Shown: positions 37,944 through 46,971, numbered from the stretch's first letter. The stretch is DNA of 64,000 nt from Streptomyces armeniacus (GCF_003355155.1 NZ_CP031320.1:2404369-2468368); one strand, 5' to 3'. The notes: generated by a model from the sequence alone, not told the origin. Made by a program: numbers and translations.

Positions 37944-38303
37944 CTAGTCCCATTCCAGCCCGCCTCGCCGCCACACGTACGCATAGGCGACGAAGACGGT
38001 GAGCACGAAGAGCAGCATCTCCACGAGCCCGAAGATCCCGAGGGCGTCGAAGGAGACCGCCCACGGGTAGAGGAAGACGATTTCGATGTCGAAGACGATG
38101 AAGAGCATCGCCGTCAGGTAGTACTTGATGGGGAAGCGCCCGCCGCCCTTCGCCTGCGGCGTGGGCTCGATTCCGCACTCGTACGCCTCGAGCTTGGCCC
38201 GGTTGTAGCGCTTGGGGCCGATGACCGAGGCCGCGATCACGGAGAAGATGGCAAAGGCAGCTCCGATGCCCCCCAGTACAAGGATGGGCGCGTACGCGTT
38301 CAC
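37944..38303 (-). CDS. nuoA: NADH-quinone oxidoreductase subunit A (119 aa)
   Basis: First gene of the operon: 119 residues with three helices. The loop KLEAYECGIEP holds the conserved Glu/Cys segment near the quinone entrance, and FDIEIVFLYPWAV is the second signature helix. The upstream 800-bp region holds the candidate Rex and Crp sites. Confidence 0.97.
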   Translation of the reverse strand: MNAYAPILVLGGIGAAFAIFSVIAASVIGPKRYNRAKLEAYECGIEPTPQAKGGGRFPIKYYLTAMLFIVFDIEIVFLYPWAVSFDALGIFGLVEMLLFVLTVFVAYAYVWRRGGLEWD

Positions 38304-38427
38304 CGCTCCTCGCTCCTTCCAGTCGACCCCTGCTGGGGCAATTCCCAGGCCGCCAGGCCGAGGGGGATCGACTCTGACTTCCGGCTGACCACTGGGCCGG
38401 TGCCGTTTCCCACGAAGATCGCTCCTA

Positions 38428-38443
38428 TGTGAGGCAGTTCACA
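38428..38443 (-). promoter_or_regulatory. Probable Rex operator upstream of nuoA
   Basis: On the minus strand the site reads TGTGAACTGCCTCACA. The published streptomycete Rex consensus is TGTGAACNNNTTCACA, so 12 of 13 fixed bases agree. It lies 125 bp upstream of the nuoA start. Rex senses NADH/NAD and is known to control nuoA-N in Streptomyces coelicolor. Confidence 0.7.
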
Positions 38444-38477
38444 AGCCCTGGTGGAGGCATCCTATGCCCGCTGCTCT

Positions 38478-38525
38478 GTGATCTGCGACACGGGGTACGA
38501 CAACGACCTTTGTGATCTCCACCAC
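38478..38525. promoter_or_regulatory. Two Crp-like sites upstream of nuoA
   Basis: GTGATCTGCGACAC (38478-38491) fits the Streptomyces Crp consensus GTG-N6-GNCAC exactly. GTGATCTCCACCAC (38512-38525) differs at one base. The two are 34 bp apart, about three helical turns. A third, GTGACCTGCACCAC, lies at 38862-38875 near the other end of the intergenic region. Confidence 0.4.
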
Positions 38526-38988
38526 CCGATAGATGATCATGACGAAAGATGCTCAGCCATCTGCATACGCAAAGCATTCAGTTCTTCACCACAGGTGATC
38601 CGGCACCCGTCATGACCTGCCAAAGACTGTCCGCCAATAACAAGGGTAGAACTGCGGTGGCAAATTCGCGCTGGACAACTCCGAGTGCTAGCCGCGCACA
38701 CGCGCCGGGGCGCTCCCGCGCTCCGCGGCACGACAGCGGGGAGCGTTCTCACGACGCACGGGAACGCGCCACGGGACCGAAGGTCGTGAACGCCCGCACA
38801 AGGCAGGATGCGGCTTATCTTCCCGAGTAGGTGATTTACAGGGGCAGTTCGGACATGCTCCGTGACCTGCACCACGCGAACTCGCGGCAGTCGCTGACTT
38901 CTTTGCGCCCGTTATACGAGCGTGATAAGCCGAGAGAGCAATTCGGTCTTACTGGACAACTGCCAGGACACAGGCGCGTAGTTGGGCA

Positions 38989-39018
38989 TTGACGTCCCGC
39001 GCGGAAGTCCCGGATAGA
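38989..39018 (+). promoter_or_regulatory. Candidate promoter of the NlpC/P60 gene
   Basis: TTGACG (38989-38994) and GATAGA (39013-39018) are separated by 18 bases, with an expected leader of about 90 nt before the ATG at 39112. The -35 is good and the -10 moderate. Confidence 0.4.
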
Positions 39019-39111
39019 GATCCAGAAGCGTTCAACTCGCCTTCCACGGCCCCAATGTGGCGCATCCCACTCTTATTGAAGGCACCCCGGAACCCCTGAT
39101 AGCCAGTACCC

Positions 39112-39939
39112 ATGTCCCAGACCGCTCACATACCCAGCCACCGGAAGCCCCGCGCCCGGTCCAGGAAGAACCTGGCGCTGCGCGCCGGAGTTGCCGGTGG
39201 CGTCCTCGGCACGATCGCGGTGACGACCGGTGCAGCATCGGCGTCGTCCGGCGACCACTCGGCCGGCGAGAAGAGCTCGCCCGCCGAGACGACAGCAGAA
39301 ATGCCCGCCCTCTCCGCGGACCTGCCCGAAACGGCGCAGCGGACCGCCGACTCGCTCGCGATGTCGGCCCTCCAGTACGAGCTGGACGAGGCCAGGGACA
39401 CCGCGGCCGGCAAGGCGGCGGAGAAGGCCAAGGAAGCCAAGGCCAAGGCCGAGCGCGAGGCACAGGAGGCCCGCAGGGCCGCGGCCGCAGAGAAGGCCGA
39501 GGAGCGCGCGTCCCGCGCCTCCGAACGCACCACGCTGAGCGCCGCCGAAGCCCCGGACACGGCCTCCGCGCCGTCCACCGCGACGGGCAGCGCCGCCGAG
39601 GTGATCAGCTTCCTGCGGGCGCAGCTCGGCAAGGCGTACGTCTCCGGGGCCACCGGTCCCAGCGCCTACGACTGCTCCGGGCTGACCCAGGCCGCGTTCA
39701 AGCAGGTCGGCATCGACCTGCCGCGCGTCTCGCAGGACCAGTCCACCACCGGCACCCCGATCTCGGTCAGCGAAGCCCAGCCGGGCGACCTCCTGTTCTG
39801 GGGCGGCACCGGCAGCGCGTACCACGTGGCCGTGTACGTCGGTAACGACCAGTACATCGACGCGGCGAACCCGTCCAAGGGCGTTGTGCAGCAGGCGCTC
39901 TCCGACTACCCGCCCACCTCCGCGACCCGCGTCCTCTGA
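39112..39939 (+). CDS. Secreted NlpC/P60 (C40) peptidoglycan endopeptidase (275 aa)
   Basis: A long signal peptide (basic to residue 20, then LALRAGVAGGVLGTIAVTTG) leads to a Lys/Ala/Glu coiled coil at about 90-140 (KAAEKAKEAKAKAEREAQEA). The C-terminal NlpC/P60 domain has the catalytic Cys188 in AYDCSGL, His238 in YHVAVYVG and a polar third residue near 250 (DQYIDA). Such enzymes cut D-Glu-diaminopimelate stem-peptide bonds in growth or spore germination. It is divergent from nuoA across a long regulatory region and followed by a hairpin terminator. Confidence 0.93.
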   Translation: MSQTAHIPSHRKPRARSRKNLALRAGVAGGVLGTIAVTTGAASASSGDHSAGEKSSPAETTAEMPALSADLPETAQRTADSLAMSALQYELDEARDTAAGKAAEKAKEAKAKAEREAQEARRAAAAEKAEERASRASERTTLSAAEAPDTASAPSTATGSAAEVISFLRAQLGKAYVSGATGPSAYDCSGLTQAAFKQVGIDLPRVSQDQSTTGTPISVSEAQPGDLLFWGGTGSAYHVAVYVGNDQYIDAANPSKGVVQQALSDYPPTSATRVL

Positions 39940-39997
39940 CACCCCTCTGAGGCACGCGCCGGCCGCACGCAGCACCGCAGGAACCCAGCAACGCAGC

Positions 39998-40032
39998 CGG
40001 AGCCGGCCGTCGTACACCGACGGCCGGCTCCG
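39998..40032 (+). terminator. Terminator after the NlpC/P60 gene
   Basis: A perfect 15-bp stem (39998-40012 with 40018-40032) around loop TACAC, 58 bp after the stop. It abuts, and may have replaced, the 5' end of the decayed XRE gene that follows. Confidence 0.85.
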
Positions 40033-40033
40033 T

Positions 40034-40920
40034 CGTGTCCGCCCGTACGGGGTGCCCGCTCGGGTGCCGGGGCTGCGGCGCGAGGAACTGGCCCAGCTGG
40101 CCGGTGTCAGCGTCGCCTACTACTTCCGGCTGGAGCAGGGCCTGTCGCTCAACGCCTCGCCGCAGGTCCTCGACGCGCTCGTCACGGCCCTGCGGCTGGA
40201 CCCCGCGGAGCGGCGCCACCTGCACACCCTGTCCGGTGATGCCCGTCCGCGCCGCCGCAGGCTCCCCGCCGTGCGCTTCACCGGGGCGGTCCGCCAACTG
40301 ATGGACGCCTTCGGGGACTCGCCCGTGGTCGTCGTCGGCCGCCGCTCGGACGTCCTGGCGTGGAACCGCACCGGGCACGCGCTGTTCGCCGGGCACCCGG
40401 CTCCGGACAGCCCGGCCCAGGGGCCACGCGTCCCTACACCGCCCGGCCGGTGTTCCTGGACGCCCACACGCGGGACCTGTACGTGGACTGGCCCAGGAAG
40501 GCACGGGACGTCGTGGGCAAGCTGCGGCAGGCGGTCGGCGAATACCCCGACGACCCGCACCTGGCGTCCCTCATCGGCGAGCTGACCATGCGCAGCCCGC
40601 AGTTCGCCACGCTGTGGGCCGAGCACCGCGTACGCGCGTGGGACACGGCCGAGTACCGGATGCGGCATCCCATGGTCGGTGAGCTGGATGTCCTTCAGCA
40701 CTCGCTCCCGGTGCCCCGGGCGCAGGGGATCCGGCTGGTGGTGACGACGGCCGCGTCCGGCTCCGCCTCGCAGGCGGCACTGCAGCTGCTCTCCCAGAAC
40801 CTTCAGCCCGCCGCGGACAGCCCGGCGGCCACCGAAACCGACACGGACGCGGACGCCGACGCGGACGCGGACGCCGACGCCGACGGCCCCGCAGGCGCCG
40901 TTCCTTCCGTACGCGCCTGA
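40034..40920 (+). pseudogene. XRE-family (MmyB-like) regulator, 5'-truncated and frameshifted
   Basis: The first frame encodes RPYGVPARVPGLRREELAQL followed by AGVSVAYYFRLEQGLSLNAS, the helix-turn-helix of the actinobacterial MmyB-like XRE family, and runs to SDVLAWNRTGHALFAGHP. Near 40415-40430 the reading must shift by one base to continue as RPYTARPVFLDAHTRDLYVD, the ligand-domain block, and on to the stop at 40920. The usual first 15-20 residues are missing; the terminator at 39998-40032 lies where they would be. The C-terminus has an Asp-Ala repeat (DADADADADADADG). Function is most likely lost. Confidence 0.8.
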
Positions 40921-41074
40921 TCCGCCCGTATGGCCGCCGCGGGCAGCGCCGCCTCGTCACGCACGCCTGCCTGCCTGCCCGCCGGATGAATTTCACGCCT
41001 TCAACTCACCGCGGTACACGCATGCCTCATTCCGGCACGCGCAACACCCGCTGCCTTCCTGAGAAACGAGGACA

Positions 41075-41450
41075 CTGAAGAAGAAGCTCCAGATCGCCGT
41101 CGCGGTCGCCGCTCTCGTCGCCGTCGTGGCCACCGGTACGGCATTCGCCATGAACGACTCCGCTTCCGGCTCCGGCTCTGACCAGCACCGGACAGGCCAG
41201 GGCAGCCAGCCGACGCCGGGCGTCATCGGCGCCAAGGGCCCTGACGGCTGAAGCACGGCACGATCTCCGCCGTCGGCCTGGACGGAAAGGTGCGCACCCA
41301 CGTCGACGACCCTGAACTGGTGTCGGCGCAGGCCCGTCAACGTCGACCGCGAGACCGGGAAGCAGGACTGGTGCGTCGATCTGACCGCGGTCGCCAAGGA
41401 CGGCAAGAAGCACCTGTACGGCCCGCACACGGGCCGTACAGGGACGTACA
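41075..41450 (+). pseudogene. Small secreted protein with lost start codon and two frameshifts
   Basis: From a CTG at 41075, four bases after GAGG, the frame reads LKKKLQIAVAVAALVAVVAT then GTAFAMNDS, a clear signal peptide, and ends at TGA 41249-41251 after GAKGPDG. Adding one G there (TGA to TGG) would continue as KHGTISAVGLDGKVRTHVDD. Near 41330 another shift leads to PVNVDRETGKQDWCVDLTAV then AKDGKKHLYG. A coherent protein spread over three frames and without ATG/GTG is best explained as decay. A 10-bp unit is repeated three times just after it (41435-41464). Confidence 0.7.
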
Positions 41451-41464
41451 GGGACGTACAGGGG
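41435..41464. repeat. Three tandem copies of a 10-bp unit
   Basis: CGTACAGGGA occurs at 41435-41444 and 41445-41454, and as CGTACAGGGG at 41455-41464, in the non-coding stretch downstream of the decayed secreted gene. Confidence 0.85.
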
Positions 41465-41529
41465 CGTTCTCCACGTAGCCGCCGCGGCTCAGACCGGCCG
41501 GGACGGGACCGTCTCAGCGGAGTCGGGCG

Positions 41530-42843
41530 CTACGCCTTCGGGGCCACCTTCGACAGGCCGTTGATGATCCGGTCCATGCTGTCGCCGCCCACCGGGTCCG
41601 TCAGGTTCGCGAGCATCTTCAGGGTGAAGCGCATCAGCATCGGGTGGCTCAGGCCGCGTTCCGCGGCCAGCTTCATGACCTTCGGGTTGCCGATGAGCTT
41701 CACGAAGGCGCGGCCCAGCGTGTAGTAGCCGCCGTAGGTGTCCTTGAGGGCCTTGGGGTAGCTGCGCAGGGCCAGTTCGCGTTGGGCGGGGGTCTGGCGG
41801 GCCTGGGCCTGGGCGATGACCTCGGCGGCCATCTGGCCGGACTCCATGGCGTACGCGATGCCCTCGCCGTTGAACGGGTTGACCAGCCCGCCCGCGTCGC
41901 CCACCAGCAGCAGCCCGCGGGTGTAGTGCGGCTGCCGGTTGAACGCCATGGGGAGTGCGGCGCCGCGGATGGGGCCCTGCTGGTTGTCCGGGGTGTAGCC
42001 CCAGTCCTCCGGCATCGAGGCGCACCACGCCTTGAGGATCTCCCGCCAGTCGAGGTCCTTGAACGCGGAGGAGGTGTTGAGCACGCCCAGCCCGACGTTG
42101 GAGGTGCCGTCGCCCATGCCGAAGATCCAGCCGTAGCCGGGCAGCAGCCGGTCCTGCGGGCCGCGCCGGTCCCACAGCTCCAGCCAGGACTCGAGGTAGT
42201 CGTCGTCGTGCCGGGGCGAGGTGAAGTACGTACGGACGGCGACGCCCATCGGGCGGTCCTCGCGCCGGTGGAGGCCCATCTTCAGGGACAGGCGCGTGGA
42301 GTTGCCGTCCGCTGCGACGACGAGCGGCGCCCGGAACGTGACCGCCGTCTTGTCCTTCGCGGCGGTCCCCGCCTCGCCCAGCTTCGCCTCGACGCCGACG
42401 ATGCGGCCCGTACGGTCGTCCAGCACCGGGTCGCCGACGTTGCACCGCTCGTAGAGGCGGGCTCCGGCCTTCTCGGCCTGGCGGGCGAGCTGTTCGTCGA
42501 AGTCGTCGCGCTTGCGTACGAGGCCGTAGTCCGGATAGCTGGACAGCTCGGGCCAGTCCAGCTGGAGGCGCTGGCCACCGCCGATGATGCGCAGGCCCTT
42601 GTTGCGGAGCCAGCCCGCCTCTTCGGAGATGTCGATGCCCATCCCGACGAGCTGCTTGGTGGCGCGGGGCGTGAGGCCGTCGCCGCAGACCTTCTCGCGC
42701 GGGAAGGACGTCTTCTCCAGGAGGAGGACGTCGAGTCCGGCGCGGGCAAGGTGGTACGCGGTGGTGGAACCGGCCGGTCCGGCGCCGACGACGATCACGT
42801 CGGCGCGCTGCTCGGACGGTACCTTCGACAAGGGCTCGGTCAC
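41530..42843 (-). CDS. Geranylgeranyl-reductase-family FAD oxidoreductase (437 aa)
   Basis: The GTG start at 42843 follows CAGGAGA. GAGPAGS (residues 20-26) is the FAD dinucleotide motif, LLEKTSFPREKVCGDGLTPR the family's PxxYxWxFP-adjacent block, VVAADGNSTRLS and GDAGGLVNPFNGEGIAYAME the second FAD motif. Members saturate double bonds of prenyl chains. Next to menG, mqnC and nuo, the natural guess is partial hydrogenation of the menaquinone side chain, giving the MK-9(Hn) mixture typical of Streptomyces. A role in other isoprenoids remains possible. Confidence 0.85.
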   Translation of the reverse strand: MTEPLSKVPSEQRADVIVVGAGPAGSTTAYHLARAGLDVLLLEKTSFPREKVCGDGLTPRATKQLVGMGIDISEEAGWLRNKGLRIIGGGQRLQLDWPELSSYPDYGLVRKRDDFDEQLARQAEKAGARLYERCNVGDPVLDDRTGRIVGVEAKLGEAGTAAKDKTAVTFRAPLVVAADGNSTRLSLKMGLHRREDRPMGVAVRTYFTSPRHDDDYLESWLELWDRRGPQDRLLPGYGWIFGMGDGTSNVGLGVLNTSSAFKDLDWREILKAWCASMPEDWGYTPDNQQGPIRGAALPMAFNRQPHYTRGLLLVGDAGGLVNPFNGEGIAYAMESGQMAAEVIAQAQARQTPAQRELALRSYPKALKDTYGGYYTLGRAFVKLIGNPKVMKLAAERGLSHPMLMRFTLKMLANLTDPVGGDSMDRIINGLSKVAPKA

Positions 42844-42892
42844 GTCGGTCTCCTGCAAGACTCGGTGGCGCGTGCCGGCCGGCCCTTCGCCT

Positions 42893-42950
42893 CGCTCTTC
42901 GAGCTGGGGAGACCCCACGCTGGCTCTTCGAGCGGGGGAGAGACCCCATG
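42893..42950. repeat. Imperfect direct repeat in the menG-GGR intergenic region
   Basis: GCTCTTCGAGCTGGGGAGAC at 42894 onward recurs as GCTCTTCGAGCGGGGGAGAG at 42923 onward, each followed by CCCCA. Each copy can fold as a small hairpin (TGGGG-AGA-CCCCA in the first). Confidence 0.7.
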
Positions 42951-43072
42951 GCCCGTGCACTGGACAAGCACAGTCTATGAGGGCGGCGGGTGGCGCTCGC
43001 GCCGCGGGGCGCCCGGGAGTCGTCGCGCGGCGACGGCACCGGTGCCGCCGTAGCGGTCGCGCGGCGCCGCCG

Positions 43073-43771
43073 TCAGTCCTTCGGGCGGGTGCCGCGGTGC
43101 AGGGCGACGATGCCGCCGGAGAGGTTGCGCCAGGCCACCTTCGCCCAGCCCGCCTGCTGGAGCCGGCGCGCGAGCGCGGGCTGGTCGGGCCAGGCGCGGA
43201 TGGACTCGGCCAGGTACACGTACGCGTCGGGGCTGCTCGACACCTTGTCGGCCACGGGCGGCAGCGCGCGCATCAGATACTCGGTGTAGACGGTGCGGAA
43301 CGGCGCCCAAGTGGGGTGGCTGAACTCGCAGATGACGACGCGCCCGCCCGGCGCGGTCACCCGCAGCAGCTCGGCGAGGGCGGCGTCCGTGTCGTGTACG
43401 TTGCGCAGCCCGAAGCTGATGGTCACGGCGTCGAACGCGCCTTCGCGGAACGGCAGCCGCGTCGCGTCGCCCGCCGTGAACGGCATCCACGGGTGCCGCC
43501 GCTTGCCCTCCGCGAGCATGCCGAGCGAGAAGTCGCACGGCACCGTGAACGCGCCCGCCTCGGCGAACGGCAGCGACGAGGTCGCCGTACCGGCCGCCAG
43601 GTCGAGCACCCGTTCACCGGGTCGCGCGTCGACGGCGCGAGCCACCGCCCGGCGCCAGAGGCGCGCCTGCCCGAGGGACAGCACGTCGTTGGTCAGGTCG
43701 TAGCGCGCGGCGACGTCGTCGAACATCGCGGCGACTTCGTGCGGCTGCTTGTCCAGGGATGCGCGGGTCAC
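43073..43771 (-). CDS. menG: Demethylmenaquinone methyltransferase (232 aa)
   Basis: A class I SAM methyltransferase of the UbiE/MenG family. [20 protein letters not shown] is the actinobacterial N-terminus; [20 protein letters not shown] is the SAM motif [11 protein letters not shown] and [11 protein letters not shown] are the remaining signatures. It performs the last step of menaquinone synthesis. GTG at 43771 fits the family N-terminus; an ATG at 43780 would add three residues, and neither has a strong ribosome site. Confidence 0.93.
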   Translation of the reverse strand: MTRASLDKQPHEVAAMFDDVAARYDLTNDVLSLGQARLWRRAVARAVDARPGERVLDLAAGTATSSLPFAEAGAFTVPCDFSLGMLAEGKRRHPWMPFTAGDATRLPFREGAFDAVTISFGLRNVHDTDAALAELLRVTAPGGRVVICEFSHPTWAPFRTVYTEYLMRALPPVADKVSSSPDAYVYLAESIRAWPDQPALARRLQQAGWAKVAWRNLSGGIVALHRGTRPKD

Positions 43772-43851
43772 GCACCCCATTGTTCACCGGGCGCGCGGAA
43801 GCCGTACGCGCGCCCCGCCCGTACGCACTCAGCCGCACCGCCCGTACGCGC

Positions 43852-45048
43852 TCAGCCCGCGTCGACGAGCTTCAGCTCCGGGTGCGCGGTGCCGCCCTCG
43901 ATCGCCGTGGACGACAGGTGCGAGACGACCTTGTCGTCGACGGGGTCGTTCGCCGGGTCGTCGTGGACGACCAGGTGCTCGTACGTCGTCGCACGCTGCG
44001 CCGGGACCCGGCCCGCCTTGCGGATGAGGTCGATCAGCTCCATGCGGTTGGAGCGGTGCTTCGCGCCGGCCGAGGAGACGACGTTCTCCTCCAGCATCAC
44101 CGAGCCGAGGTCGTCCGCGCCGTAGTGCAGCGACAGCTGGCCGACCTCCTTGCCGACGGTCAGCCAGGAGCCCTGGATGTGGGCGACGTTGTCGAGGAAC
44201 AGCCGGGCGACGGCGATCAGCCGCAGATACTCGAACAGGGTGGCCTGCGTCTGGCCCTTCAGCGTGTTGTTCTCCGGCTGGTAGGTGTACGGGATGAAGG
44301 CGCGGAAGCCGCCCGTACGGTCCTGCACGTCCCGGATCATGCGGAGGTGCTCGATCCGTTCGGCGTTGGTCTCGCCGGTGCCCATCAGCATGGTGGACGT
44401 GGACTCGACGCCGAGCCCGTGCGCCGTCTCCATGATCTCCAGCCAGCGCTCGCCGGACTCCTTGAGCGGCGCGATCGCGTTCCGGGGGCGCTCGGGAAGC
44501 AGCTCCGCGCCCGCACCCGCGAACGAGTCCAGCCCGGCGGCGTGGATGCGCCGGATCGCCTCCTCGGGCGTCACCTCCGAGATGCGCGCCATGTGCTCCA
44601 CCTCGGACGCGCCCAGGGAGTGGATCACCAGCTGCGGGAACGCCTTCTTGATCGCGGCGAAGTGCTCCTCGTAGTACTCCACGCCGAAGTCCGGGTGGTG
44701 CCCGCCCTGGAACATGATCTGGGTGCCGCCCAGCTCCACCGTCTCGGCGCAGCGCCGCAGGATGTCGTCCAGGTCCCGGGTCCACACCTTGTCGCTCTTC
44801 GGCGAGGCGTAGAACGCGCAGAACTTGCAGGCGGTGACGCAGGAGTTGGTGTAGTTGATGTTCCGCTCGATGATGTACGTCGCGATGTGCTCCGTACCCG
44901 CGTAGCGCCTGCGCCGCACCGCGTCGGCGGCGCTGCCCAGCGCGTGCAGGGGTGCGGAACGGTAGAGGTCGAGCGCTTCTTCGGGAGTGACGCGGCCACC
45001 CTGGGCGGCGCGGTCGAGCACGGACTGGAGGTCGGCGTTCTCGGGCAC
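43852..45048 (-). CDS. mqnC: Cyclic dehypoxanthine futalosine synthase, radical SAM (398 aa)
   Basis: The radical SAM cluster motif is C70-x3-C74-x2-C77 (NSCVTACKFCAFY). TQIMFQGGHHPDFGVEYYEE and GVESTSTMLMGTGETNAERI are typical of MqnC and separate it from MqnE and CofH. It cyclises dehypoxanthine futalosine in the futalosine pathway to menaquinone. The GTG at 45048 has GAAGGGA seven bases upstream and is preferred over the longer frame starting at 45075. It is downstream of the kinase gene on the same strand. Confidence 0.93.
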   Translation of the reverse strand: MPENADLQSVLDRAAQGGRVTPEEALDLYRSAPLHALGSAADAVRRRRYAGTEHIATYIIERNINYTNSCVTACKFCAFYASPKSDKVWTRDLDDILRRCAETVELGGTQIMFQGGHHPDFGVEYYEEHFAAIKKAFPQLVIHSLGASEVEHMARISEVTPEEAIRRIHAAGLDSFAGAGAELLPERPRNAIAPLKESGERWLEIMETAHGLGVESTSTMLMGTGETNAERIEHLRMIRDVQDRTGGFRAFIPYTYQPENNTLKGQTQATLFEYLRLIAVARLFLDNVAHIQGSWLTVGKEVGQLSLHYGADDLGSVMLEENVVSSAGAKHRSNRMELIDLIRKAGRVPAQRATTYEHLVVHDDPANDPVDDKVVSHLSSTAIEGGTAHPELKLVDAG

Positions 45049-45102
45049 CGAGGCGTCCCTTCGTGGTGGCGGCAACGACTGATCCAGCGTACGCCAGCCC
45101 CT

Positions 45103-46971
45103 TCAGCCGATCTTGCGCAGTGTCCCGGCGACGTTGCCGCCCGCGTCGTCGTTGGACTCGTAGCGGATCGTGCCGTCCTTCCGGAGCGTGAACTCCTCGT
45201 TCGTGCTGCCGTTGGTGCACCCCTGCACATTGCTGGGCGAGGAGCCGTCCGTACGCAGCTTGTCGGAGCTCGCGGAGGTCAGCTTCCAGGAGCCGGGGCA
45301 GGACAGGCCGGCGAGTTCGACCTTGCCCTGGGCGATACGGTCGCCCTTCGCGCCGTTCTTGAACGTGACGGTCAGGGTGCCGCCGGGCAGCCCGCTGTCC
45401 ATCTTCACGCTGCCGCGCCACTTGCCGAGGAACGCGGCGGGCACATCGCCCGCGGTGGGCTCGGCGCTGGGTGTCGGGGAGGGCGGTTCGGTCACGCCAG
45501 GCGGTTGCCCGCCGTTGTCCTTGCCGCTCTCGTTCGCTCCGCCGCCGCCGGGCAGCAGGTCGAAGACGAAGGTGCCGGTGATCAGCGCCACCGCCAGCGC
45601 GCCGGCCACGGACAGCACGAGAGTGCAGCTCAACTGCCGTCCGCGCGGCCTGCCGTCGGGGTTGGCGGCGGTGCTCGTCGTGGCGTTGGCCGAGACGGAG
45701 AACCGGCCGCGCCGCGGCGGCGGTGGCGGCTCGGGCGGGGGCGGTACGGGTGCGAGGCCGGGCGGCACGACGGGGCTCTGGGCCTGCGCGGGCACGGCGG
45801 GGACCTGGGCGGACGGGCTCTGCGCCGGGGGCGCCGACGGGTCGGGCGGGCCGAACGCCCCTCCCCCGGCGGGCGCCGGACCGGGCTCCGCGACGGGCTC
45901 CGCGCCGGCCGGTGTCGGCCACCGCCCGGCGGGAGGACGTACGTCCGTGCCGTCGCCGGGGGCCGCGCCGGGCCACTCCTCGGCCGGTGACCGCGAGCTG
46001 TGCGTGAAGGGCACGAGGCCCGAGGCCGCCTCGTCCGGCGTCTCCGGCTCGAGGTTGAGGAGTTCGACCGCGCTCCGGCTGACCTGCTCGACCAGCGGGC
46101 CCGGCAGCCAGCCGGGACGGATCAGCGCGCTCGCCCCCGCGACGGCCGGGCCCACGAGCCGCGCCGCGGCGGACGCCGGGTCCGGCCGGTCCCCGGCCTT
46201 CTTGGCCAGGCACTCGGCGACGAGCTCGCGCAGTTCACCGGCCAGCCCGTCCAGTTCCGGTTCCTCGTGCACGACCAGGTACAGCAGCGCCGCCGAACTG
46301 TCGCCCGGGAACGGCGACCCGCCCGTCGCCGCGTACGCCAGCACCGCGCCCATCGAGAAGACGTCCGAGGCGGGCCCGACCTGGCCCTTGCCGAGCACCT
46401 GCTCGGGCGACATGTAACCGGGCGAACCGATCGAGACGCCGGTCGAGGTGAGCACCGAGGTGCCGTCCGTGGCGCGGGAGATGCCGAAGTCGATGAGCCG
46501 CGGGCCGTCCAGGGTGAGCAGCACGTTCGACGGCTTGACGTCCCGGTGCACCAGGCCCAGCCCGTGCACCGCCGCCAGCGCCTCGGCGAGCCCGCTGCCC
46601 AGCGCCCGTACGCACGTCTCGGGCAGCGGACCGTGATCGGCCACCGCCTGCTGCAGCGTGGGGCCCGCGACGTACTCGGTGGCGACCCACGGCACCCGCG
46701 CGTCCGGGTCCGCGCCCAGCACGGGCGCGGTCCAGGCGAGGCCGCCGCCCGGCGGGGCGGCGCCGACCCGGCGGGCCGCGTCGACCTCGCGCCGGAAGCG
46801 CTCGCGGAACTCGTCGTCGGCGGCGAAGCGCGGATGCACCGCCTTCACCGCGACCGTACGGCCGCCGGGGCTGCGGCCCAGATACACCCGCCCCATGCCG
46901 CCCGCGCCGAGCCGGCGCAGCAGCCGGTACTCCCCGATGACCCGCGGATCGTCGGCATCGAGCGGCTGCAT
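45103..46971 (-). CDS. Transmembrane Ser/Thr protein kinase (622 aa)
   Basis: Residues 14-270 are a complete PknB-type kinase: glycine loop LGAGGMGRVY, Lys43 in AVKAVH, HRDVKPSN (D144), DFG (D161), and MSPEQ in the activation segment. A Pro-rich region of about 150 residues follows, then one membrane helix (LSCTLVLSVAGALAVALITG) at about 455-480. An outside domain of about 140 residues follows (FLGKWRGSVKMDSGLPGGTL, LSCPGSWKL, VQGCTNGSTNEEFTLRKDGT), with two Cys that may pair. That small beta-domain is the likely sensor; its ligand is unknown. It sits between mqnA and mqnC on the same strand. Confidence 0.93.
   Translation of the reverse strand: MQPLDADDPRVIGEYRLLRRLGAGGMGRVYLGRSPGGRTVAVKAVHPRFAADDEFRERFRREVDAARRVGAAPPGGGLAWTAPVLGADPDARVPWVATEYVAGPTLQQAVADHGPLPETCVRALGSGLAEALAAVHGLGLVHRDVKPSNVLLTLDGPRLIDFGISRATDGTSVLTSTGVSIGSPGYMSPEQVLGKGQVGPASDVFSMGAVLAYAATGGSPFPGDSSAALLYLVVHEEPELDGLAGELRELVAECLAKKAGDRPDPASAAARLVGPAVAGASALIRPGWLPGPLVEQVSRSAVELLNLEPETPDEAASGLVPFTHSSRSPAEEWPGAAPGDGTDVRPPAGRWPTPAGAEPVAEPGPAPAGGGAFGPPDPSAPPAQSPSAQVPAVPAQAQSPVVPPGLAPVPPPPEPPPPPRRGRFSVSANATTSTAANPDGRPRGRQLSCTLVLSVAGALAVALITGTFVFDLLPGGGGANESGKDNGGQPPGVTEPPSPTPSAEPTAGDVPAAFLGKWRGSVKMDSGLPGGTLTVTFKNGAKGDRIAQGKVELAGLSCPGSWKLTSASSDKLRTDGSSPSNVQGCTNGSTNEEFTLRKDGTIRYESNDDAGGNVAGTLRKIG

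Larger units (their letters stand above)
38304..39111. other. Long intergenic region between nuoA and the NlpC/P60 gene
   Basis: About 800 bp without a convincing gene and with lower GC than its surroundings (for example 38530-38660 and 38880-38960). It contains the Rex-like site, three Crp-like sites and a candidate promoter for the peptidase. Short open frames exist on both strands but have no ribosome site, coding bias or recognisable similarity. I looked for the c-di-AMP (ydaO) riboswitch often placed before such peptidases and could not recognise its conserved core. Confidence 0.7.

Noticed and set aside
38549..38830. 93-codon plus-strand frame in the nuoA upstream region
   Set aside because: No ribosome site, no high-GC third-position bias and no recognisable sequence; the region is better explained as regulatory DNA.
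38840..39111. ydaO-type c-di-AMP riboswitch before the NlpC/P60 gene
   Set aside because: The conserved core and pairing segments could not be recognised by eye; a covariance-model search would be needed to settle it.
42893..42950. Insertion-sequence end in the menG-GGR gap
   Set aside because: The two copies are direct, imperfect and short, with no transposase or target duplication nearby.
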